Shown one piece after another: positions 48,366 through 61,261 of a DNA stretch of 64,000 bases. The notes beneath the pieces were generated by a model. That model ran no database searches. It worked only from the letters and a program-made list of their open reading frames with translations, and was not told where the DNA came from. Origin of the DNA: Trogon surrucura (taxonomy: Eukaryota; Chordata; Aves; Trogoniformes; Trogonidae); contig CM036636.1 of the NCBI GenBank assembly GCA_020746105.1, forward strand, positions 7,130,001-7,194,000. The letters are read 5' to 3'. The position numbers and the translations under genes are program-made. Numbering within the stretch: position 1 is the stretch's first letter; each line of letters starts with the position of its first letter.

Positions 48366-51300
48366 CAGGTTTCCCCCTTTCACGAGATGTCTCATTTCCC
48401 ACCGGCTTTCGTGGCACCATTTTTGAAGAATAACTTGACCGAGGAAGAGCCCGAGTGCAGGAATCACAGCTGCCTGCGGGAGGGACACAGCAGCCGGGGG
48501 TCATCACCCCACTGCGTGTACCAGTGATGAGGGGAGAGGAGATCACCCAGGGACTGCACATGTCCCACAGCATCTCTCAGCTCCTACAGGTACCCCAGGA
48601 AATGCTCCCTCCTGCTTTTTGGCTACGGAGCCCCAAGGAGGCATCTCCGAGACATCTCCAAGGCATCCCAGTCACGCAGCTGGTGAGGAGGCAGCACGGA
48701 AGGATGTTGCACAGCCCCCACAGGCACGGGCAGGACAGAGCAGGAGGCTGCTCTGCTCTTCACCTGATCAACAGGAACCATGTTTCAAGCACCTCTTTCC
48801 AAGAAAAAGAAAAAAACCTGTCACCAAGCTTTCCCTGTGTTTTTTTGACTACAAGAAAGGTGAATGCCCCTGCTCCCCTCCAGCTCCAGAGAAGCCTTGT
48901 CCCCCTCGGTGCTGGGCTCCACCACCCCTGTAATGGGAAATAGTGAGCAGGATTCATCTGAATTACAGTGACCCTTCCAACCCCAGCGCTTTACAGGAAT
49001 GATTACACATTATTTTATGAATAAGTAATGTCTCGCCGCGGATTTCCACCTGTTCTGAGCGTCTCCCTGTGATCTCTGTGGCTTTCAGAAAGGGAGTTGG
49101 AAGCAGAATTCTATTTTGCAGGCAGCAGAGCTGGTTGAAGCCTCCTTCATCCCACGTTTCAAGTGTTTATTTCCTTCTCTCGGCGCAGCTGTGCCGCCTT
49201 CGTGGCAGGTGGATGCGACTGAGCAGATCAAGCTCTTGACATAAAGTTTCCACTGTTGCGGGTCGGTCTCCTGGTCCAAAGGAAAAGTTGTCATGAGCAT
49301 CATTTAGCCACCAAGGAGAAAAATGAAACCCAGTGAAACTAGGTTGGCCGCTGGACCTCAGAGACTGATGAATTACGTAGCTGATGAACCATCCCTGTTC
49401 CCAACAAGGGCGGTTCCTGTGTCGCTTTGCTCCCCAGCGAGGGGAACCTGGGGTCTGCAGGAAGGTGCTGGAGCAGCAGAGCTCACTGAGCTCCAGCGGG
49501 GAAGGCAGAAGAGCCCTTATGTGCTTGGCCTGGTGGAGGTTGCTTGCTGGTGTTTAAATATCTTCCTTCTCCTCTATGCAACAGGACAAGAATTAAATAG
49601 TGATTATCGCTTTATTGTCCCCTACCACCTCCACCCATCCAGCAAAAGGCAGCGTTATAAAAACTTTTGGAAAAGAAAGAACCAAACCAAAACTCAGCAA
49701 AAATCCCCCCCCCAAGCTCCCTCTTTCCTTTCTTTGTCAAAATAAGCAAATGAAAAAAAAAAATACTGAAAAATATTTCACCACCAAACCTAATGTCTGA
49801 CGCCATTTAGGTGTTCCCCCTCTTTATGAAATTAGTGTTGGCCAAATTTAGTTATTTTAACACCATTTCAAAACAAAGAGCCTAGCTACTCCATTTTTTA
49901 AGTATTAGGAGGGAACATTTTGACACAAAACCCAACCCCCGATTCATCAACTCTCCGTTCTAATTCAGCACAAGCTCATGAATAATTTCCATCAGCCTGG
50001 GAGCACTTATCATTGATGAGACTCAGCCCCAAGGGCTTAGATCCACGTGGGCAACCTCTTCCCTCTCGGGAGACACAGCGGTGAGACGCCCATCGGCTCC
50101 TGGGAGCTGAGGTGACCTGCAAGTCCCTGTGAATCCTCTCCAGAGCCCAACGTGGAGCAGACGTGGAAGGGGCTTCGTCCTGACTTCTTGCTCTTCAGAG
50201 AACAAATGAAAACCTCGATGAGTTGTGTGAGGCGGCACAAAATCTCCCAGCATGCCTCCCTCCCCGTGACGTGGGAACATCCCCACAAATATTTTGCACT
50301 GGTTTTGCTGCTCTGGCAAACAAGAGCTGTCTGGAGCAGCAAAGAAAATCCCACCTTGGAGTGAAAGTTATGGAACAGGGGTCTGTGGAGGCATCGAGGG
50401 CCCGGCCCCAGGACAGGGCGAGGGTCTGTCCCCGCACCCCTGGAGAAGACCTCAGCGGCACTGAGCTGAGGAGCCGCCATGGACACATCTCGGCATTTCT
50501 GTCCCCAGCTCAGCCTTGTCCAGCCAAACCCTCCTCCCCAGGAAGGGGCTTTTTGGGCTGGGACAGCCAGAAATTGATGTGGGGGTCATTTGGGGGGTAG
50601 GGTATGCAAAGAGTTGCCAGTTCCCATCTCTCCTCCCTCTTCTCCATGGCAGGCGGGTGGCAGCACCTCATGGCTTTCAGACAACTTCACACCTACCTCA
50701 GCAGTGCAGGGGCTGCTTCTTGCTCTCGTTTCACTAAGTAAACTTCTCTTCAGCAAAGACCTTTCTGCACTGGCTTATATCAGCATTAGTGGGTCCCCCT
50801 CTGGATTCGGGTGCAGCTACAAGATGCTCCCACCTCTGCTGCAAACCCGGCTGTAAATCGACGCAGGAATCGAAGCCTACAACTTCTGGCTGACTTACAA
50901 CAGAATATTTGCATCAATAATTTTTTTCCTTATAAAATCTTTGGAATCTCATTTTCCCTTCCTGGGCTTTCCCAGAGTCAACACGTGGGTGTTCGGTGCG
51001 GCTTTCCAGCTCCTTTGACCAGCAGGGTTAAGCTGGAAGCTCTTCTTAGGATGTTCGTGGCTTTGCACAGTTGATTTGAAGCCATTGGTAAAGCTCTAGC
51101 CAGGGATCTTGGCAAATAAATGCTACCAGGTGACCTGGGAAACATTAAATACTGATTAAACCACCCATATGTTATCACAGGGGTTTAGCCCAGGGTCCCA
51201 GGATGGTGAGGCAGAAACCGGGGCGTTATTCAAAGCCCCTGAACTTCAGGGCTTGGAGCACCACGAGCTTTGCAGGTGCCAGTGGTCAGGGGTGGTTTTG

Positions 51301-51513
51301 AGGTGCTCCATGGGCACACGTGAGCCAGGGATGCCCTTGGGAAGCATCTCCCTCTGGACAGAGGTTTTAGTTCCACTCTGAGACGTCAGACCACTCGCAG
51401 TGGGACGCTGCCGGAGCCACCTGCTGAGAGACAGAAGAACAAAACAGTCCTGTAAAAAGGGGGGGGGTGGGGGGAAGGAAGAAAAAGGAGATTAGAAATT
51501 GTAAACGGCAACA

Positions 51514-51534
51514 GACAACAACAACAACAACAAA
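51514..51534 (+). repeat. (ACA)n trinucleotide repeat
   Basis: About seven ACA/CAA units, some 50 bp downstream of a G-rich run (51460-51477). Confidence 0.9.
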
Positions 51535-51861
51535 AATATACAGCTTTCTCCTCAAACTGTTCTTTTAGTCCCAACAGCGTCTGCTGTGCAGAGCTCACGT
51601 CTCAAAATTCACAGCTGTTCAAAAAAACCCCAAAAAGCTCATGAATTATTTATCCTCGCTCAGATCAATCCTTCAGCATGCTGTCAGCGAGGAATCAAAG
51701 CCCCAACAAGGCGGGCAGGAGAGAAAGCTGCTGCAAACCTCATCCCCCCCTGTGTGGCCAGCTCATGTGCCACCTCGCCCGCTTCCCTCCCCACCCTGTC
51801 CCCGTCCCCAATCCATCCCCAGTCCCCCACGGTGTCTGCACCAGCAGGACGACCCCCCAAT

Positions 51862-51894
51862 TTCCAAGCTCCTTCCAAGCTCCTTCCAAGCCCC
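51862..51894 (+). repeat. Three-copy 11-bp tandem repeat
   Basis: TTCCAAGCTCC is repeated three times head to tail; the third copy ends CCCC instead of CTCC. This is a short minisatellite in C-rich flanking DNA. Confidence 0.9.
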
Positions 51895-53164
51895 TGCGTG
51901 TTAATAATTGATGCCAAAAACTTATTTTAAGGCACATGAGTCACCTTCTTCCCAGGGAGGCTCCTCTCCCTCACCCCCAAATCCAGCCTATTTCCCTGGC
52001 ACTACTTGAGGGCACTTTATTGTGGCTCTGCCGTTCCCACAGGAGCTCCATTTCCTGCCTGCAGCCTCTGAAAGTCTGAAAATCCTGTACCTTTTGCTTC
52101 AGTCAACATCTGCCTCCCTGCCAGCTCCTTCTCCCTGCAAAATGCCAGAAAAGTTCAAAAAGAGCAATTGCAGGAGGTGAGGGAAGGAACAATCCCTGTC
52201 CTCAACTCCATCCCCACTGTCCCTTGTCTCTTCGGGGATCTGCAGGTGTCTTTTGCAGAGGAGAGCGGAGGATAGGGACATGTGGGGACTATAGAAATAC
52301 TGCTTGTCTCCCCTGTCTGGTATGGAAAAGGGTCAAGGAGTGAGAGGAAATGTTTCAGCTTATTTTTCTCTTTGCTTTTCAGAGGAAAAAATCCAGCCCT
52401 GCAAAGAGAGATGGGCAACCTCCCTGCACAGGGGGGTGCTCCAGGCTTTGAATCATGACTGGGGGAGTGTCCAGCCTCTTCCCTCCTCACACCAGCAAGA
52501 CGAGCTCTCACAAACCAGCCCAAATTCACTTGTAGGGCCCCCAAATGCTGCCCCATTCCCAGGGTGAAGACCTCTCCTCCTTGAAAGCACCGGGTTTGGT
52601 CTGTCTTCCCCACCCCAAGCCTTGTGCTGTCAGAGATCTGCTCTGAACCTCCTTCCTGCAGCATCTCTCCTCCCAGACCATCTCCGTTTCCCTGGGGGGA
52701 TGCAACGCTGCTTAATTAGTCCCGGCAAACGCTGGGTTTGTCGTTAACCTCCCTCCTGCTCTCAGTCTGGAGCGTGTTCTGCGACACTGCTGCAGCTCCG
52801 CTTCTGCAAAGCCCAGCCTTGGTTCTTCGAGAAAGGCAGGAGCAGGGTGGGACCCGGCTGCACCCAGACCCCGTCCCCTGCCCTGCCCAGGGTCCTGTGT
52901 GACTTTGCCTTTGCACAAGCCTGCTGGCAGGCAACTCACGGCCAAAACACCAGGGAAACTGCATTTCCTGCTGCCTTAACCTGCTTGTAGCCCACCAAGC
53001 GAGGGGCAGGGCGTGCACAGGGCTCGGCTCTTCTACCAGCCCCAGCCAACACCCCTGTGATGCTCCGGGAGAGCGTCCAGTGCCTGAATTCCCGCGGCAC
53101 CGCGGCTGGTGCAAAGCCATTTATCACGGCACACAAGCAGCTCGCTCGCTAAAGGCCACGCCAT

Positions 53165-53400
53165 GACAAAATGCCAATAGGTGTATTTACATTCAATACG
53201 TCCCGCTAATCTGGCCTTCAGAAAGCGTCTGCTGAATCTGTCCTTTCGTTCCTGGGCATCACCTCTTTAATCAGTCTCTCGTTACTGATCACAGATTGAT
53301 TTTGGTTCCAGTAGCCAATAGGTTTTCCTTTTAATTTTCAGCATCACGTTTAATGAAAGCAAGGTGGGTCTGACCCCATCAAATCATATCAGAGTCTGTC
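53165..53400. promoter_or_regulatory. Candidate regulatory patch with duplicated CCAAT 10-mer
   Basis: The 10-mer GCCAATAGGT occurs at 53173-53182 and again at 53314-53323 in the same orientation. Between and after them are CTTTAATCAG, TTACTGATCACAGATTGATTTTGG-like cores and GTTTAATGAAAG. CCAAT is the NF-Y core. Confidence 0.3.
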
Positions 53401-56400
53401 TAAACCCCAAGTGAGTGAAAACACCAGCATAAATTATTGATTAATCTTTGTTCAGATTAATCTATCACTGCCTTTCCCAGCGTGAGGATGGAGCTCCCGA
53501 GATGTTTGTCTCTCAGGAGCTGTTTTGCGGCTGCTCAGGACATCGTGGTGTCTCTGACCAGGGAGACACATCACAAACCTGCTCCTCACCCCCTGCTCCC
53601 AACAAATCCCAGCCCAGGGACACAGTGGGTGCAGGCTTCACCCTGGGAGGTGCTGCTAAACTTCTAGAGTGTGCTGTCCTCCCAGAGACGGATGCAAATC
53701 ACAGCGAGCCCTGGGATTGAAGAAATAATCCCCGCTTCTGCACAAACCCCAGACTAAAGACCCTTGGGCTGGAAGAACAAGTGGTTTTCCCCCAGCTGGA
53801 AGTCCCTGGAGCTGAAGGGTCAGCGGGAGCGATGCTCAGGGCAGGGAAACCCTTTTCTCCTGCCCAGTCGCTGCTGCTGAAACAGATTTCCAAGGGATCG
53901 ATGGAAACCATCACAAAGCTCGTACCTGGAGGCTGTTTTCTGTCAGTGTGCAGAGGAGATGAAGACTGACAAGAGGTGGCTGTGATGGGGGGAGAAAACT
54001 GAGCAGAAAGACATGCAGGGAGGTGTCCACGGCTGCTCAGCCAGCTGGGCGGGTGAGCATCGCCAGCACCAGCCCTGAGCCAGGGGGATTTTCTGCCTCT
54101 CCCGGGCTGGGCAAGTGCCTGAGCTCAGAAATGCTCCCGAAATGATAAAAATCAGCAAGATCCTCATAGCACCGAGAGGTTCTCTGCAGCTTGGCCGGAG
54201 TCGTCTGCTCTAGCACTGCAGCAACCAAACCCAGAGAGCAAACACGCCTTTCGGATTATGAATAAAGATGGAGCCGCGGCGTTCCTCCTGCTCCTGCCGG
54301 CAGCCAGATCTCCTGCCTGAATACTAATTGCCAGTTTAAACTGAGATCACTTAAGCGCAGCTTTGGGGCCAGGGTCTGGAAGAGGTAATGGTGTATTTGC
54401 ATCGTTTGGGGGAAAAAAACCAAACAGGTGGCTTTGCTGGATCCAGAAAACTTCTGTTCTTGGAATGAACTTTGGATGCTGCCAAAACCTGAGAGGGGTG
54501 AAGGGCTGGATAGAAATAGCTGGAGACTGGGGAGGGATTGCCAACAGCATCAGATCAGGTTGTGAGTCAGCAGCATTAGCTCTCACCTCAACAAGCAATC
54601 TGCAAATTGTGCAAATCTGCTTTTCACAGTTCACCTCACCTGCTAAATGGCCTCAGATTTACAGCTTGGGTGTTCACACTCAAAAATGACTGAGTTAATG
54701 AAGAAGCAGAAGGCGGGGAGGGGTTGAAGAATTAAAACAAACACACAAGAGTTTGGATTTCACTTGAAGAAGTGGCTGCAGCCATCCTGCGTGAGGGTTT
54801 ATGCCACACGATGCTCAGCTGAGCTCGTTTTGCAAATACATCCCCGGAAGAACCCGAGATCAGATCCCGAGCCAGGGGCATCCCTTTTGCTTCTCTTTTT
54901 CCCCACCCGCTTACTGCAGCTGCAACCCCTCTCTGAAGCTCACAGCGTGCAGGGGGGCTCTGATCAAGTAAAGATTTCCAATCCGTCTGGATTAAAACCC
55001 TCCCATCATCAAACAGAAACCGGGCAAGGGGATCAGTCTGGGTGAGGAGAAGATGAAAGGGGCCGTGTTTCCCCTCCCTTTGTAAAGTGGTGAGATCAAT
55101 ACCACGTTTCCACTAGGATAAAAGAGCCAGCTCGGCTGCAGGGGAAATTGCCTGGGAAGGAGGAGGCAGGAGGAGAATGAATCGGTGGGAAGAGCCACCC
55201 CAGGGTTTACCTTTAAAGTATTTTTAGCACCGAGCTCGGGAGATAAAGCTGCAACCAAACAGTTCAGAGCAGGACATGTAGAGGACATCCGCGCGTCATG
55301 GAGTTACCTTTGTGCAAAGGTCCCTCAAAGCAGAGCTGGGGAACGAAGCGGGAGACGAGGCGAGGAGAGAAGGTCGCGGCGAGTTTGGCTGCTTCTTGCG
55401 CTGAGCTTCTTGAAAGCTTGTGAAAGGAGGATGGCATCTTTAAAGCAAATCTTGAGGTCTCACCCCTCGGCTTTTAGATCTTTAAACGAAAATCTATCGG
55501 CTCTTCACGCAGGGCTGTGTGTGGGAAGGCACCTGCTAGTCCCACGTGTCTGAAATCTCGATGTTCAGAAACCCTTGGGTGATGCGCTTGATAACCTCCA
55601 GCGTTTCATGCTGCTGCGCCACCATCTGGCCCCGAGACCGGTCCCCTCGTCTCACCATGGCTCCAAGAAAAACACAAGTGCCCGTGCCTTGCTGTGGGCC
55701 AGGTTTAACACCAATCTGTGCAGCAGGGGCTTTTCCACGGGCACAACCAGTCAGTCACCTTTTCCTACAGAAACTGGGAATGTCAATCCCATTACAACCC
55801 TTAATTCAGATGGTGTTCGCTCTCTTTCCAGATAATGTCATCTGAACATTCTCCAACTGGCTATTATTAATCTTGTGCTGTGGACGGACAGATCATTATG
55901 GAAGGGGGGAGTGGGGAAATCTGCAGCACAGATTGATCAGGCACGTTACAAAAAATGATGTGATTTATGTCTGTATTACACCACATATTAGGATATTTCT
56001 TTAAGCCAGTCCCTGAGCTACTACAAGTACGTACCCCATGCACAACAGCCTTGCTTCTTTAGCTAGCTTGCGTAAATACGGTGTGTATTAAATTAAATCC
56101 TGGTGGGAGAAATGCCTTCCTACAGCCAGTGGCTGGAAGAGAGGACAGCCCAGTGCACCTCTAGCCTGTATCAGGGAGGCGAAACCTCCCCAGCCCCAGG
56201 GCTGCTCACGGGGCAATGGGAGAGCTGTCGGGTCTCCCCATGGAGTGACCCCCCCCATTCCTCTCCTTGAGGTCTGGATCCCCCCTTTCCCTCTCTTCCC
56301 CCCAGCAATACCAGGCTTCATTCCCTCTTCCCGTGTGACGCAACTGTGAGATGAGCATCAAACAGTTCATCCCTCCTCACCCAACTGCCCTAATCCCAGC

Positions 56401-57146
56401 CCCCAGGGACGCCCCTCGGAGCAAACAACCCCTCCAGTGTCCTGGTGCCATCCTGGAGGTCCCAGCAACCTCCACCTTCTGCTGAGTCTCCATCCTCCAG
56501 CACCTCCCATGCTCAGAGATGCTCTCGGGGGTGTTACTAACCAACAGTGGCATCCAAGCTCTTTGCCCAGACCAGTCTCCCATCTCATACTCCTTTAGAA
56601 TCAGATTCACAGATGCCTTCCCATGAGTGACTTCTACTTTATTCAGCCTGATAAAGCATCTCCTCTTGTCCTAGAGCATCACCTCCTGAGGTTTAACAGC
56701 TGCTGCATTCCTTCCCAGACATCGTTGCACTGCTGCACCCTGGGACAGGTCCAAGATCTATCCAAGCCAGTGGAAAACTCCCATTGACATCAATCAATCT
56801 GAGATTAAAAAGGGTTTGGAAAGCCTGCGATACCTCCGGGATGACAGATAAAAATATGACTATTTTCAAAATTTACATTTTAAAGAAATCTGATTTTCCA
56901 GTAAGAAAGCAGCGTTGCCTGTTGTAATGAATATTGAGAAACTGTTCTTGTCCTACAGACAATGAGCACAGAGGGAAAGCTGCTGAAATCTAAGCACAAA
57001 CTTGGAGGATAGAGCGAAGCCCGTGTGCCAAACCCCTCTTCTGAACTCACATTGAAGAACTCTGCAAGCCAGGAGACTCTTCAGCACCGGTGGCCTTGAA
57101 TGCAAGGAGAAAGAAGAATAAATAAACTTTTTTTTTTTTCTTTTAG

Positions 57147-57197
57147 CTTCTTCAAAATAATGGAGGAAGAAGACAAAAATGCCAGGCATCCGAACGT
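57147..57197 (+). other. Exon-like segment with ATG (candidate, unconfirmed)
   Basis: A long polypyrimidine tract ending TTTTAG at 57146 is followed by 51 bp and then GTAAGTT at 57198, so both splice-site signals are strong and correctly ordered on the + strand. The segment has an ATG at 57160-57162 opening a frame MEEEDKNARHPN that stays open to the donor (12 codons and two bases). I do not recognise the peptide. It could be an exon of a long non-coding RNA or of an unknown gene, or a chance pairing of two short signals, which is common in 30 kb of DNA. Confidence 0.2.
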
Positions 57198-57254
57198 GTA
57201 AGTTAATTCTTTGGAAAAGGAGCCGAAAAGGGAACAGCTTTGTCTAAAGAATTA

Positions 57255-57375
57255 ACGGAATTAAAATAGCATTAAACAGATTTAAAATAATAACACAATT
57301 ACTAAAAATAATTGAATTATTAAAATAATTAATAGAATTAAAATAATTAATACAATTAAAATAGCATTAAACGGG
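57255..57375 (+). repeat. AT-rich degenerate minisatellite (AATTAAAAT-type)
   Basis: About 120 bp are built from imperfect copies of an AATTAAAAT/AATAATT unit. The 18-mer ATTAAAATAGCATTAAAC occurs near both ends (about 57259 and 57357), showing that the array grew by duplication. The array is almost free of G and C. Confidence 0.8.
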
Positions 57376-59454
57376 ACCAAAAGCATGTTACTCTGTGCTA
57401 ACGGCTGTACAAGAGAAAGGTTTTGTTGGCAGCACCAATTTAAAACGCAGCTTACAGGTCAGTGACTTGGAGGTGGGTTTTCTTCTTCCTTTTTTTTTTT
57501 AAATTAATTACTTTGCTTTCTGAACGCCCTTTAAACGCGTTACTTTTTCCATGCTGCCCCTCTCCCAAGCGGTGCTTGTGCAGAGCTTGGGAAAAACCAC
57601 GGTAAATCCACTTTTAATCTCAAGGGCTGAAGGCGATACTTCTTGTTTATATCACCACTACTTAACGATGAATATTTTCAGCGGTTCTGATAACCCGCGT
57701 GAGGGCACATCGATTTCTCTCCCTTGCGCTGTGAGGTGGTTTGTGTTAAAGAAGAGATAACTCAGCTCTTTTCTTGTTTGGAGCCTGCTCTGGAAAGGCC
57801 CCTGTTTGGCTGCTTGTTAAGCAGCGGTGACCCACCCTCCTTCCCCATCCCCAAGAAAACCCCTTAAAAATATTCTTAGATAAGAAAATAAATACTGAAC
57901 CTTGTGCTGAACTTTGTAACAGTCCATTAACAGCAAAACAACCAAAAGAACCGTCAAGACCAGCAAACAAATTGGTTTGGAAACTGAGATGTCAAGACGT
58001 GAGACTCTATTCAGGGATTAGAGCTAAATTTGTGAAGAAAACGCACATTTTTAAAGCCTTTTGAGCAAGTGTGGGAGCTTCTTTCTTGCGGTGTCCCCTG
58101 CACACCTGCAAACTCTGCTGGTATCAGCTGCAATGACAGTTGAGAGCTCACCTCTCATTTCCCAAAACAATTAACACAGTTGTCAGCAGAGTTTGAGCAG
58201 GACTTTTCTTCCTTACCGGTCACCCACTGCTCCTTTAAGGATGGGAAAATGTCACTTCACAGTAATTTTAAATGTTTCGTAGCACAGCTTCTCCATTCTC
58301 TTACATCAGCAATTAGCAGATTTAATTTCACGGACGTCTCTAATGACATGGGTACAGCGAGGCGCACGGTGAAAACAAAAAGGAATTCTTAAGAGCTTAG
58401 CAGCCTCGCTTTTTTAGGATGTTCCCTTAAATACCGTTGGCTTAATTCCCTCACGTTTTTCAGCAGAAGAAAAATATTTAAGGCAAAGAATCTAATCTGG
58501 CTGTAATCTCCCACGGCTGTTGCCTCAAAACCACGTGCAGTGGGGGAAGTTGGACCGAGCGGGAGGGTGAGATCGTGAGCATGACACCCGTCGGCATCAA
58601 CCGCTTCCCTCCGCAGCCACGGAGTCTCCCGGAGCTCAGAGGTGAATCGGCCCAGAGGCTGAGCAGGACAGAGCTTCACGGGAAGGACTGGGACAGTCTT
58701 GCTCCCTCCCTCAGCTGGGGGCACATCTGAGTCAGAAAACCAGGTCGGGGGAAATTTCAGAATGTTGGAGCGTTTCCTCAAGAGCAGTCACCCCTTGGCT
58801 CAGGAGGAATTTACCGTGAGAGCAGGGTTTATGTAAGAGCTGGGTAAAAACCCAAAGAAAGAAAATAAAACGTAGGTAAATTTCCTGTCATGGTCCTGTT
58901 TTAGCGATTCTTGCTCAGATCCAGCATTGTGGGACCTGCCCTGACCCCAGGGGCTGGACAGGCTCTTCCCCTACCCGTACCAGCTTCGTTCCCTCCCGCG
59001 GGATGCAGCCACCAGCCCCTCGGAGAGCTTCCCTGAGCTGCCCTTCTCACCTGACATTTCGCTCTTCTTCAGGTCCCCTGGCGGGTTCCAGCCTCTTCAG
59101 CTGGAGGAACCGACGACGGGCGGACTTTTTCATCTAGCAGAAAACGAAGGGTGTCCACAGGTCACCTCTCCCTGCAGCCGCTCTCTAGATTGTTCTGAAC
59201 TGAGGGGAAGCCACAGCCCTATTGTCATCCTCAAGCTTTGGCCGGTGGGGCTTCAGTGCCTTTAATAAAAGAAAAAAAAAGCCTCCTGCTTTCTTCGAAG
59301 CATTCTGAAGAGGGACTGTCAACAGTAGCAAGGCTATAAGGAAAAAAAAAAGGCTAAAAATACCTTAATAAAACCAAAACGCATGCAGGAAGTGCAGATG
59401 GAGAGAGGCAAGGGCATGGCAGCGCTGCGCAAGCACAGGCTGCTTCTCCCTGCT

Positions 59455-59700
59455 ATCAATTTTATTTTTATACCAAGGCTACGGTGAAATTTCCTGCTAA
59501 TAATTCTTCACCTGCAGACGCCGAATGAGCAGCTCATTGTGAAAACTCAGGAGCTGAAATGTTGGTACCACGGGTTAATTGCAATCGGGTGCATAAATCC
59601 CAGCTTGTGCCACTGTTTCATCAGTGCAACTCTTATAATCGCGTTCTCGATGCAAATATTTGTTCTCATGAATTTGAAATTATCCTACCATTAATGTTTT
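59455..59700. promoter_or_regulatory. Candidate enhancer patch with POU octamer
   Basis: A 250-bp stretch of complex AT-leaning sequence carries CCTGCTAATAATTC, GGTTAATTGCAATC (59573-59586), a perfect ATGCAAAT octamer (59650-59657), ATGAATTTGAAATTATCC and CCATTAATG. It has no repeat similarity. Confidence 0.3.
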
Positions 59701-60771
59701 TTCACATAGTTGTTGTTTTCTGGAAATATGCCTCCGACGATTTGTAGGAACTTGTCGGGGAAGTTGAACGACGACAGACCCGGCCGTGGCGCACGTGGGC
59801 ATCTTTACACCCAAAATGACTCGTCTCGACACCCGAACACCAAAACATCCCCATCCTTGATCCCAGCCCTCTGCTTTCCAGAACAACTTCTTGATCAGCG
59901 CAAACCCCTCTACTACCAACTACCACAAGGACTCTCATTTTAAATTAGCCTCCTTATTAACATAAAAAAAGTAAATAAAATGAAAAACACTCAGCTGTCC
60001 CTGGGTTCTCACAATTGAACGTACAATAAAAGACCATTCACATTCCTACGCCATACTTCATGTTTTATAATCTTCTTTCATTTTGTTACAACACAGACCT
60101 GGTAATCAGGTATTACTGCCGCTGTCGAGCTTTACAGAGGATAAAATGCCAGATGATAAAGAAATCCCTGGTTGTTGTGAAGACACACACCCCTGACCTC
60201 CCCGTGGGTTCACCGCTCTCCTCCTGTTAACAAGGAGCACATCTGGAGATGTCGCTCGTTTTGATCACTTGGTTTTAAAAGAGAAGGAAAAAAGACGCCC
60301 TCGAAAATTCTAACAAGTTCATGACACACACACGTGCCTTTATAGGAACTAATTACCTGATATTGAAATCAGAGTCCCTCAAAGCGAGAGAGGCGACACA
60401 AACCCCAGCTTTGCTCCGGGGCTGTTGTTCACAAAACAGGCAACTCCGTCCGAACCCCGGCTGCTGCCGACCCACGAGCGACCACGGGCAAAGCAGCCGA
60501 GTTCTGACGCAGCGGAGCCCAGCCAGAGCTGTCACTTCCCCTGTTTACTTGCAGAAAATCTCCTTTTCTGAAGGACACCAGGAGAATTTAAGAGAACAAA
60601 AGCCCTGCCCTGCAATGGTGCATTTGTGGTAAACTGGGGGAATTAGAGGGTTCGGCGCGGGCTTAACCACCTTGCTGTGAGCACGTGGAGCCACATCTCC
60701 CACCTCCAGGGCTTGGCTCCTTGCCTGTGTTGGTTCAGAGCAAGGAGCAATTGATTCCCAGCTAAATGTGT

Positions 60772-61261
60772 TCAGATCGGGGCACCACAGGACAAGGAAG
60801 ACATTGAGGTGCTTGAGCAGGACCGGAGAAGGACAATGAAGCTGGAGAGGGCTCTGGAGAACAAGCCTGAGGAGGAGTGGCTGAGGGAACTGGGGTTGTT
60901 TAGTCTGGAGGAGCCTCAGGGGAGACCTTCGTGCTCTCTACAGCTTCCTGAAAGGACGTTGTTGGGAGGCAGGGGTTGGTCTCTTGCCCAAGTAACCAGT
61001 GATAGGAGGAGAGGAAACGGGCTCAAGCTGTGCTGGGGGAGGTTTAGGTTGGATATTGGCAAGAATTTCCTTACTAAAAGAGTGGTGAAAGCACTGGAAC
61101 AGGCTGCCCAGGGCAGCGGTGGAGTCACCATCCCTGGAGCTGTTAAAAAAAGTGTGGACGTGGCACTTTGGGACATGGTTTAGTGGTCAAGGCAGTGTTG
61201 GGTTGACAGCTGGACTTGATCTCAGAGGTTTTCTCCAACTTTAATGATTCTGTCATTCTGA
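60772..61261 (+). mobile_element. CR1 LINE 3' end (plus orientation), with terminal octamer
   Basis: This is a well-preserved 5'-truncated CR1. It contains the sequence encoding an EEWLRELGLFSLEEPQG-like run, the GGTTGGTCTCTTGCCCAAGT block, the GGTGGAGTCACCATCCCTGG block, the TGGACTTGATCTCAGAGGT block and the end ATGATTCTGTCATTCTGA. The single open frame over 60809-61183 is a relic of the CR1 reading frame and not a host gene. No target-site duplication is obvious, as is usual for CR1. Confidence 0.95.

Larger units (their letters stand above)
38906..60771. other. Upstream flanking DNA, second part: no confident gene
   Basis: GC-rich, G-run-containing spacer is punctuated by AT-rich motif-dense patches (40.7, 41.4, 44.1, 46.9, 48.2, 53.2 and 59.5 kb), listed separately. 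The longest open frame is 247 codons on the minus strand (44217-44960). All three minus frames are open over part of it, a sign of low stop density and not of selection. Two exon-like signals, at 40803 and at 57147-57197, are the only hints of transcription. Confidence 0.55.

Noticed and set aside
57079..57087. REST/NRSF left half-site TTCAGCACC
   Set aside because: The required right half-site (GGACAGCG-like) is missing at any normal spacing.
60809..61183. 124-codon open frame with a good-looking hydrophilic protein
   Set aside because: It is the degraded CR1 retrotransposon frame and not a host gene.
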